Program-made: the position numbers and the translations under genes
Notes under the pieces: generated by a model
Told to the model about the DNA's origin: nothing
Database searches by the model: none
What the model saw: only the letters and a program-made list of their open reading frames with translations
In this document: positions 36,690 to 44,242 of the stretch, piece after piece
Layout: each line of letters begins with the position of its first letter
How positions within the stretch are numbered: position 1 is the first letter of the stretch
DNA from: Cloacibacillus sp. An23
GTDB lineage: Bacteria > Synergistota > Synergistia > Synergistales > Synergistaceae
Length of the DNA: 64,000 nt
Reading direction: 5' to 3'
NCBI RefSeq assembly: GCF_002159945.1
Contig: NZ_NFJQ01000005.1
Coordinates: 172,195-236,194, forward strand

Positions 36690-38365
36690 CGTTCGCCGGC
36701 GCCGGAGACCGTGAGCACGAGCCTTGTATATGTATTCATCGCCGCGAACTCGGCGAGGAACTGGTCGAGCGAGTCCGCGAAAAGCCAAAGATCGCCGTCC
36801 GACACGAAGCCGGCCGGATCAAGTTCAAGGTCGAGACGCCGCCCGCGCAGCATCCGTCCGCGGAAGAGCCGCTCCTCGCCGCACGACGAAAAGGAGCGCA
36901 CGGACTGGCAGCGCTTCGCGCACGCGACGGCGAGCTCCGGCGCGTCGCCGGAACGCGGCGCGTAGAGCGAGAGAGTCTGCCGAAGGGCCTCGGCTGAGGC
37001 CACGGGCAGCAGGTTGGCGTTCATCTGGGCGAGGAAGCGCCACTGCAGGCTCTCGTCTGTGGGCGGCGAAAGAGTAGCAGAGGGAGCCGTCACGTTCTCG
37101 AACGAAGCCTTCGACGGCGAGCTGTCGGTCGGCCGGCAGATGTCGCCCTGAAGCAGCCTGTTCGGAATGCCGCGGTTGCAGCATATCAGCTCCATTGACA
37201 CCACCCGCTCGTCGAAGCCGTCCGTCGAATCGGGACGGCGCGGCATGGAGAGATAATATTCCGATACGGCCCCGTCCTCCGGCATCGTGTATCTGACGCT
37301 GTAAAGCATTCCGCCGCGCGACTCGCCGTAGAGCCCGTAGGGCCGGCAGCGTTCGGCCCTTCCTCCGCGGCGCACGGCTGCGACGTCCGTAACGCCGAGT
37401 ATATCGACGTACTGACGCTCCTTGACGTGCGGATATATGCGGTATTCCTCCTGTGTGAAGTCTACCTGTATCGGTTCGGAATGCACGCTGAAAATATTGC
37501 AGGCCGATACCGTGTTGACCGCGAACGATCCGTCGGAGAAGGCCGGCAGAGGCGCGACCGACGGGCCGAAGCGGAAGGTTACGCGCAGCTCCCGCGAAGA
37601 TTCCGCGAGCGGAAGCCGTTTCAGCCCGGACAGGCTGAAGGCCGTGAGATGGTCGGGACAGCAGAAATAGCGCACCAGCGACATATAGGAGCGGTTGGCC
37701 GCGCGTCTCTGCGGTAGGCGCAGATCCTCAAGCGGAGGGCGCTTTATGGAAAGAGCGGAAGCCGGGAGGCTGACGGATGAAGCGCCGGAGGCGACAGACA
37801 CGGACTCGAGCCGCGTCAGCAGCGCGAGAAGGCGCTGCGAGGCCTGCGCGTAGGAGCCGACGAGATGGAAGTCCAAACTGTCTGGCAGAAACCTCTCAAG
37901 CGGCGCGGCCGCGCGCAGCGTCACGGTCACCTCCCCCGACATGTCGCTGCGCGTCTCGCTTTCTGTCGAAGCGACCTCGAGCGGCAGCACGTCGAGATCC
38001 CACATCGTGCTGTAAAGGCACGAGACGCCGCCTATCGGACGCGATGCGAGCTGCGTGCCGCGCGGAACGGCGAGCGGCTCCGTAAAGCCGGGGCTGAGTG
38101 AGAAGCGCATGACCGCCATCGACGGCACCGGCATCACCGACTCCGGGAAGACCTCGCGCAGCAGCGTCTGTATGAGCTCCGGCGCGGTCTGGTCGAGACG
38201 CTCGTGTATCTTCGCGCACAGGTACGCCGTCCCCTCGAGTATGCGCTCGGCGTCCGGATCTCCGCCCTGCTCCAGCAGCATGGGGGCGACGGCGGGATAT
38301 TTTCGTGCAAACTCGCGGGCGCCCTCGTGCAGCATTCTCAACTGTTCCTGAAAGTACTTGTTCAC
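36647..38365 (-). CDS. tssF: T6SS baseplate protein TssF
   Basis: 572 residues, usual length. N-terminus YFQEQLRMLHEGAREFARKYPAVAPML and DPDAERILEGTAYLCAKIHERLDQTAPEL are diagnostic of TssF (VasA/ImpG). Further conserved parts are FSLSPGFTEPLAVPRGTQL and the wing domain around RVTFRFG. GTG start; first gene of the large minus-strand tss operon, with a good promoter at 38445-38472. Confidence 0.95.
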   Translation of the reverse strand: MNKYFQEQLRMLHEGAREFARKYPAVAPMLLEQGGDPDAERILEGTAYLCAKIHERLDQTAPELIQTLLREVFPESVMPVPSMAVMRFSLSPGFTEPLAVPRGTQLASRPIGGVSCLYSTMWDLDVLPLEVASTESETRSDMSGEVTVTLRAAAPLERFLPDSLDFHLVGSYAQASQRLLALLTRLESVSVASGASSVSLPASALSIKRPPLEDLRLPQRRAANRSYMSLVRYFCCPDHLTAFSLSGLKRLPLAESSRELRVTFRFGPSVAPLPAFSDGSFAVNTVSACNIFSVHSEPIQVDFTQEEYRIYPHVKERQYVDILGVTDVAAVRRGGRAERCRPYGLYGESRGGMLYSVRYTMPEDGAVSEYYLSMPRRPDSTDGFDERVVSMELICCNRGIPNRLLQGDICRPTDSSPSKASFENVTAPSATLSPPTDESLQWRFLAQMNANLLPVASAEALRQTLSLYAPRSGDAPELAVACAKRCQSVRSFSSCGEERLFRGRMLRGRRLDLELDPAGFVSDGDLWLFADSLDQFLAEFAAMNTYTRLVLTVSGAGERWEWTPRLGTRRLI

Positions 38366-38444
38366 GGCCGCCTCTTTCCCTGATAAATCTGCAAAACTCC
38401 CAAAAACACATGAAGCGTCGTTAAAACTAATCTGTCATTTCTAA

Positions 38445-38472
38445 ATTATACACAAGGTTTATCAAATTGCAA
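38445..38472 (-). promoter_or_regulatory. Promoter of the tssF-vgrG operon
   Basis: Minus strand TTGCAA (38472-38467), 16-nt spacer, perfect TATAAT (38450-38445), about 80 nt before the tssF GTG. It is back to back with the tssA promoter in a ~250-nt divergent region. Confidence 0.7.
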
Positions 38473-38517
38473 ATTACAACGGCTCGACATAAAGGCGTAA
38501 ACTGTCCCTCAGTGCGC

Positions 38518-38547
38518 TTGACAAACGAAGCGGGCCGTCCGTAATAT
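38518..38547 (+). promoter_or_regulatory. Promoter of tssA
   Basis: TTGACA (38518-38523), 18-nt spacer, TAATAT (38542-38547); a TATAAT overlaps at 38545-38550. It lies 68 nt before the tssA ATG. Confidence 0.65.
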
Positions 38548-38614
38548 AATTTTACCGGCCGCAGCGGCGCGCAGCGCGCCGCGGACGGCGCAAAAAACTC
38601 AAGAGGACACTGAA

Positions 38615-40177
38615 ATGGACATAACAGCGCTCGCGGCGTCGCCCGTCAGCGAAAGCTCGCCGGCAGGCGCGGACGCCAAATACGAACCCGAATACGAAGC
38701 GATGACGGCGGAGATAGCCAAGCTCTCATCCGTCAGCCGGAGCGAGCCGATATCATGGCAGGCCGTCGCGGACAACGCCGCCGAGATACTCGCCCACAAA
38801 TCCAAAGACATCCAGGCCGCCGCATACATGGCGGTGGCTCTTCAGTACACCGAAGGGACGCAGGGGCTGCTCGACGGCGCGAGGCTGCTCCACGGCCTGT
38901 TCGAAAACTTCTGGGACGACGCCTTCCCGCCGAAGGCGAAGCTGCGCCGCCGCCAGAACGCCTACGACTGGTGGCACGAGCGTACGCTCGAGCTGCTGAA
39001 GAAGGACGGGCAGCCGCCCGTGAGCGCGGAACTCGCGGAGGACGCGCGCAGCGCGGTGCTTGAGCTCGACGGGCTCGCCGGGACCCTGATGGAGGAGGCG
39101 CGCCCTCTGCGCGACATAGCCGAGGCGATACGCGCTCTCCCGCTGCTCCCAGAGGAAAAGCCGGAGCCGGCGGCTCCGCCCGCCCCAGCGCAGCCCGAGA
39201 ACAGAGAGGAACCGCAGACCGCTCCGCAGCGCGAGCCGGAACCGCCGCTCGCGACGCCCGCGCCTCAGCCTCCGGCCGCCGCGCCCGTACCCGCGCAGCC
39301 AGGCGACACGGCGGCGGCGCAGGCCGCATTCGTCGAGGCCGCGCGCGCATACGCCTCGGCGCTCCGCGCGGAGGATCCGGCGAACCATCTTGCGTGGCAG
39401 CTCCCGCGCGTCGCGCTCTGGGGCAGGATAGCCGCGCTGCCGCCAGCCGACGGCTCGGGGCAGACGATGATCCCAGCGCCGGACATGGAGAGGATCGGAG
39501 CCGTCGAAAGGCTGCTCTCGGGGCAGAACTGGCTCAAGGCCGCCCTCGCGGCCGACGACCTGTTCCCCTCTTATCCGCTGTATATAGACCTGCAGCGCAT
39601 GGCTGACGAGGCGCTGGGCAGGCTCGGCCCCGCCTTCGCCGCGGCGCGCGCGCGCGTGAGGAGCGAGACGGCGGCCCTCATGGAGCGTCTGCCGGGGCTC
39701 GCGAAGCTCAGCTACGACGGCGGCACGCCATTCGCCGCGCCGGCGGCGCGCGCGTGGCTCGACGAAATAACGCGCGGCGGAGACGAAGCCGGCCCCGCCG
39801 GCGGCGTCGCCTTAGATAAAACAGGAACAGCCGTCGCCGAGGCGAGGGAGCTGCTCGCCGGCGGCGACGCCGCCGGCGCGCTGAAAACGCTCGAGGATGC
39901 GCATGGTTCATCCGCCGCCGCCAACGCCAGACTGCGCGCCGAAGAGCTGCGCATACTCTGCTCGCAGCGCGAGACGAAGGCCGCCGCGGCGCTCGCGCGC
40001 GCTCTGACCCGCGAGTTGGAGGAAAGCGGGCTCGCGAGGCTCGAACCCGAGCTCGCGGTCGAAACGATGACGGCGGTCTGCCGCGCTCTCGACCTCTCCG
40101 GCGACGCGGAGGGAGCGGAAAGACTGCGCGAAAGGATAGCCGCGATAAAACCCTCCGCCGTGCTCGGATGGAGCTGA
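38615..40177 (+). CDS. tssA: T6SS assembly protein TssA
   Basis: 520 residues. The N-terminal ImpA domain (~20-150) includes the conserved LQYTEGTQGLLDGARLLHGLFENFWDDAFPP-type stretch. A Pro/Ala/Glu-rich linker covers ~165-235. The C-terminal half resembles the VasJ-like region (AKLSYDGGTPFAAPAARAWL, EARELLAGGDAAGALKTLEDA). TssA positions the baseplate and primes sheath growth. It is the only tss gene on the plus strand, divergent from tssF. Confidence 0.9.
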   Translation: MDITALAASPVSESSPAGADAKYEPEYEAMTAEIAKLSSVSRSEPISWQAVADNAAEILAHKSKDIQAAAYMAVALQYTEGTQGLLDGARLLHGLFENFWDDAFPPKAKLRRRQNAYDWWHERTLELLKKDGQPPVSAELAEDARSAVLELDGLAGTLMEEARPLRDIAEAIRALPLLPEEKPEPAAPPAPAQPENREEPQTAPQREPEPPLATPAPQPPAAAPVPAQPGDTAAAQAAFVEAARAYASALRAEDPANHLAWQLPRVALWGRIAALPPADGSGQTMIPAPDMERIGAVERLLSGQNWLKAALAADDLFPSYPLYIDLQRMADEALGRLGPAFAAARARVRSETAALMERLPGLAKLSYDGGTPFAAPAARAWLDEITRGGDEAGPAGGVALDKTGTAVAEARELLAGGDAAGALKTLEDAHGSSAAANARLRAEELRILCSQRETKAAAALARALTRELEESGLARLEPELAVETMTAVCRALDLSGDAEGAERLRERIAAIKPSAVLGWS

Positions 40178-40859
40178 GACCGCCGGACGCGGGTCGGCCG
40201 TTAAAAAATTTCCGCCGCGCCGCGGAGGCGCCGCCCCTCTGAAACGCGAGGCATACGCGAGCCGGAATCCGCGCGGACGGACGGAACGGCGGCCTGCAAG
40301 GGTAAAACGAGCGCCCCGGCGCTCTTTGTCCGCGCGCGGACGAAATCCCATAAATCCGCCGCGCGGCATTGATTCGCTTATCGCCGTTCAACTATGCGGG
40401 CGAGGCCGCAATATCTTGTCATTCCGCGCTTTGACGCCGCGCGCCGTCCGCGAAAGCTGACGTTTAGCCGTTTATAGTCAATTAACTTGATTACAAAAAT
40501 CAGTGATTTCGTCACCCCGCGCCTAACGCGGGGCCCAGCGGTTTTTACTTCCGATACGCCGCGGTATTTGAAGCCGCCGGACGCCGGGGCGAGCCCGGCA
40601 TGACAAATCAAAGTTCTTCTTCATAAATTGAATGGCTATACGGCGCGCGCCCGACGAGACGGAGCTCGCGCCGTATAGCCAAGCGGCGGGCTTGCGCGGG
40701 GGATTTTCGGCGTCCGCCCGCGCGTATGGGTGCGTCCGGCGTTAATAATAGTCATAAATGCGCTATGAACATATCAAAAATTACCTTAACGACGCTTATA
40801 GATGCTATAATAATCAAGACTTTAATCTGCGGCGCAGCCGTGAAGGAGGAAAATGTACC
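40178..40859 (+). other. Intergenic region with repeat element and surface-gene promoter area
   Basis: No gene is supported. It contains palindromic repeat copies (about 40411-40640, listed separately). An AT-rich stretch has a perfect TATAAT at 40806-40811 with only a weak -35 (TTACCT at 40781-40786), a candidate promoter for the phase-variable gene. AAGGAGGA (40843-40850) is its RBS. Confidence 0.6.
40411..40640 (+). repeat. Palindromic intergenic repeat, left cluster
   Basis: Two linked units. 40474-40547 begins tatagtcaattaacttgatt and contains the palindrome CCCCGCGCCTAACGCGGGG. 40573-40640 contains CGCCGGGGCGAGCCCGGCATGACAAA and ends gaatggctata. The first unit recurs as its reverse complement at 43772-43847, and the second recurs in direct orientation at 43708-43773. 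Upstream, GTCATTCCGCGC...GCCGCG at ~40418-40442 is a related, degraded unit. Confidence 0.85.
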
Positions 40860-43336
40860 ATGAACAATGAACCGGCGTTCATAACTGAACTATCGATTGT
40901 CCCCCCCCCGCTAAACGAAATTTTAGTTTAGCAAAATTCTTTTCATCCCTTCTGCTATTCGTATTTCTTTTCTCACTGGCAACATTGACCTGCGCGTCGA
41001 AGTCGTGGGCCGAACCGGCGACCGAGACGACAGACGGCGCCGTCTACTATCTGCTCGCCACGCCAGAGGATCTAGCGTGGTTCCGCGACGCGGTGAACGC
41101 GACGAGCGCCGACGCTGCCGCGCCGGACATCAACGCGAAATTGACGGCTGACATCGACCTCTCCGGCTATGAATCGTGGACGCCGATAGGACAGGGCACC
41201 GACGCGACGCCCAACGGCTACGAGGGAATATTCGACGGAAACGGTCACAGCGTTACGGGGTACACCGTGACGGCGCACGTCGAAGTACGCGGCTATGAAA
41301 ACAACAGCGATGTTAGTGGGTACACGCCGCGCGCGTCAGGATTATTCGGCTTTGTCTCAGGGACTATCAGGAATCTCAGAGCAAGCGGAACTGTCAGCAT
41401 TAACGAAGAAACTACAGGCATCGCGCTCTGCGTCGGCGGCATAGCAGGTTATCTCCAGACCGGCCAGTCTCTGATAGAAAACTGCTCTTTCTACGGCAAT
41501 GAGGAAAGCTCCGTAACCGTCAATTCAGTCGACAGAACCTACGCAGGCGGCATTGTCGGGCACGCAGACACGGACGGCGTCGCGCTGATAGGATGCTCCA
41601 ACGAAAGCGCAGGGGACATCAGCATAACAATGACAGCGGGAAACCAGTCCGCAGTAGGCGGAATCATCGGCATGAGCGGAGAGAAGGCTTCTATTATAGA
41701 CTGCGTAAAGAGCGGCTCTGGCAATATCGTTACCAACTCGCCTGGCAGGGGCGTGGCAGGCGGCGTTATCGGATATGCGTTCTATAGCGTAGATAACTGC
41801 GTCAACAGCGGAGCCGGAAATGTAACCGGCATTTCTACCTCTTCTAGTAAGGTTTATGCCTATGCCGGAGGCATTGTCGGGTATGCTGACGATGACTCTC
41901 CGGTAACAAACTGCTCATATAGTGGCTCCGGCAATATCGAAGCAAATTCAAATTTCGACGGCACCTACACAAGTAACTGCAACGCATACACCGGCGGCAT
42001 TGCAGGCTCTGCCTATGCAGGAGTGCAGAACTGCACCAACAGCGGCTCTGGTGACATTACGGGCAGCGCCGGTAGCTCTCCCTACGTCGGCGGCATAGTC
42101 GGGTACGCCCAAAAACAGCCGGTTACGAACTGCGTTATGAGCGGTTCTGGCGATATCGAAGCAAACGCGACCGTGTGGAACTCATACGCTGGAGGCATCG
42201 CCGGACGGAGTGACTTGGGAGTCGAGAACTGCATAAACATAGGAACGGGAGACATTGCATCGTCAACAGAGGCAAGCAACAAGAACGCCTGCGCCGCCGG
42301 CATAACCGGGGCAGGCAACGCTACGGAGTGCGTTATGAGCGGCACCGGGACAATATCGGCGTCGGCGCCGAATGAATCCAATCAGTTAGCTGGAGGACTT
42401 ATAGCGACAGAGGGCAGTTCGTCGGACTGTGCGTGGAACAAAACGGAAAATTCTCCCGAATACGCGAACCCCGGCGGTACAAGAGAAGACCCTAACCCTA
42501 CCAATGAAGGCGTGACCGTCGTCAAAGACGTGGAGCTGGACAGCGCCGTAGTTGCGCTATCGGCCTCGATTTCTTCCAACACGATGTACGTCGGCGCGGA
42601 CGAGACGATTACCGTCAGCGCTCTGCCGGGCGACAACGGGACGATAAACATCACGGATTTCAGCTCGTCGGACGACACGATAGTCGCGGTGAGCGAGGGC
42701 GAATACGGCACGCTCGTGCTGACGGGCGTCAGAGAGGGCACGGCAACTGTGACGCTGAGCGCCGAGGCCGAGGCCACGGACTTTTCCAGCCTCGCGGGCG
42801 GCGAATCCGGCGGTGATGTGACGAGCGGAGACATTACTAGCGGCGATGTTACGAGCGGCGACGTGACCGCGGAGACTAAAAAGGTCGTCTTGAAGAACGT
42901 CTCGTTCACCGTCACCGTCAGCAACGTGGCGCTCGAAGGCATATCGCTCCCCGCCTCCGTCCAGATGAAGGCGGGCGACACGCAGACGATAAACGTGACC
43001 TACACGCCCGGCGACGCTACGGAAAAGGGCGTGACGTGGAGCAGTTCGAATGAAAGCGTCGTGACTGTGACGCCGGCCGCCGAAAAAGGCGCGGCTACGC
43101 TTAGGGCGGTAAGCGCGGGCACGGCGACCGTAACCGCAACATCCGACGACGGCGCGCACACGGCGCAGTGCTCCGTAACGGTCAGCGCGGCGGAAACGGA
43201 CACGCCTGACACACCACCCCCGACGCCGGAGCAGCCGCAGCACTCCGGCGGCGGTGGCGGCGGCGGATGCAGCGCGGGATTCGGAGCGCTTGCCCTGCTC
43301 GCGTTCATCCCGATAGTCATGCGCAGAAAGAAATAG
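40860..43336 (+). CDS. Phase-variable Synerg-CTERM surface protein with GLUG and Ig-like domains (OFF here)
   Basis: The frame is open from 40889 to the stop at 43336 but has no ATG or GTG of its own; the first in-frame TTG (40985) would cut away most of the signal peptide. AAGGAGG plus ATG at 40860 opens a frame that stops at 40929-40931 because of a C9 tract. One extra C makes it continuous: 825 residues, signal peptide ~20-51 (KR...FFSSLLLFVFLFSLATL...SWA), repeated GLUG-type units (~150-480: AGGIVGYA, VGGIAGY, each followed by NC), then two BIG2-like Ig folds (~510-760), one containing a Gly-Asp-Val/Ile-Thr-Ser repeat. The C-terminus has seven Gly, Cys, a hydrophobic helix and RRKK, the Synerg-CTERM layout for cell-surface anchoring. 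Probably an adhesin-type protein; ligand unknown. Confidence 0.85.
40901..40909 (+). repeat. Homopolymer C9 tract (putative phase-variation switch)
   Basis: Nine consecutive C inside codons 14-17 of the surface-protein gene, 41 nt after the ATG and just before the signal-peptide core. 9 C gives a 22-codon dead-end peptide; 10 or 7 C restores the long frame. Confidence 0.85.
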
Positions 43337-43361
43337 CCCTTTAGGGAACAAACACACAACA

Positions 43362-43397
43362 AAGCCAAAGCCGGAGGGAAACCTCCGGCCTTGGCTT
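43362..43397 (+). terminator. Hairpin terminator after the surface-protein gene
   Basis: Stem AAGCCAA-GCCGGAGG/CCTCCGGC-TTGGCTT with one bulged base each side and a GAAA-type loop. It lies 25 nt past the stop. The T-tract is weak (TTATATAAT). Confidence 0.7.
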
Positions 43398-43432
43398 ATA
43401 TAATCATTTGTAGTTATTTAACTTATGGAGAA

Positions 43433-43981
43433 TAACTTTAATTCGTCATGCCGGACTTGCCCCAGCATCCGGCGTTGTTAAACATCGCCGGCTTGCCGGA
43501 GGTTTAAAGCCGCGGGATTCCGCGTCAAGCGCGGAATGACGACGAAAGCAGCTGATTCTCTTTGTTGATTAAATAGCTATAAATAATGATTATAATTATT
43601 TGACTTTCAGCAGAGAGTATCGCTTTCAGCATGGCAGGGCCGACCCCGGCGGCGAGCGTCGTCAAACATCGCGGCGTATGGAAACTAAAAGCCGCGGGAT
43701 TTGGAGCCACTGGATGCCAGGGCAAGTCCGGCATGACAAACCTTTGTTCTCCTTCATAAGTGAAATGATTATAAAAGCCGCTGGGCCCAACGTCGAGCGC
43801 GGGGTGACGAAATCTCCGATTTTCGTAATCAAGTTAATTGACTATAAATATACTAAACGGCCACGCGCTTCGCACTCGGGGCCGTCGTTTTATACTATTT
43901 CGGCTGTTTATAGTTATTCAACTATTTAAGAATACGGCGGCTCTCTTCGTCATGCCGCGCTTGACGCGGAATCCTGCAGCT
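43433..43981. repeat. Palindromic intergenic repeats, right cluster
   Basis: At least five units. 43445-43474: GTCATGCCGGACTTGCCCCAG, opposite orientation to 43708-43773. 43509-43581: GGGATTCCGCGTCAAGCGCGGAATGACGA. 43708-43773: GGATGCCAGGGCAAGTCCGGCATGACAAA. 43772-43847: reverse complement of the left-cluster unit, ending caagttaattgactata. 43905-43977: GTCATGCCGCGCTTGACGCGGAATCC. Each has a GC palindrome ending in GTCAT or ATGAC and an AT-rich tail resembling tatagtnattnaact. Confidence 0.85.
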
Positions 43982-44242
43982 TCAAATGCGTGATGCCTCG
44001 GTGAACACAAACCGCCGGACGCCGCGTCGTGGCGTGAAATGACGAGAGATACGTCTTTCTTGTAAAGTTTAGTCGCTATAAGAACACGGCGGCTCTTATC
44101 GTCAATTCACGCCCGCAGCGGCGAGCCGCGGAAATCTTCAGCGCCCGTCCGCGCGGAGGGCGCGCGGCGCGGCGATGGAGCCGGCCGTTTTTGTTTGCCG
44201 GCCGGCAACTGTATCCGCCGCGCCGCTGCGGTTTTGCCGCGG

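Larger units (their letters stand above)
43337..44242. other. Intergenic region filled by repeats, no gene
   Basis: Between the surface-protein gene and clpV. Apart from the hairpin at 43362-43397 it is made of repeat units. Short frames through them have no RBS or recognisable product. Confidence 0.6.

Noticed and set aside
40985..43336. TTG at 40985 as the real start of the surface-protein gene
   Set aside because: It would delete nearly all of a well-formed signal peptide, has no RBS, and the strong RBS and ATG lie upstream. The frame conflict is better explained by C-tract length.
40411..44100. Possible CRISPR array in the repeat clusters
   Set aside because: Units are of unequal length and spacing, occur in both orientations and are palindromic; no regular spacers or cas genes are present.
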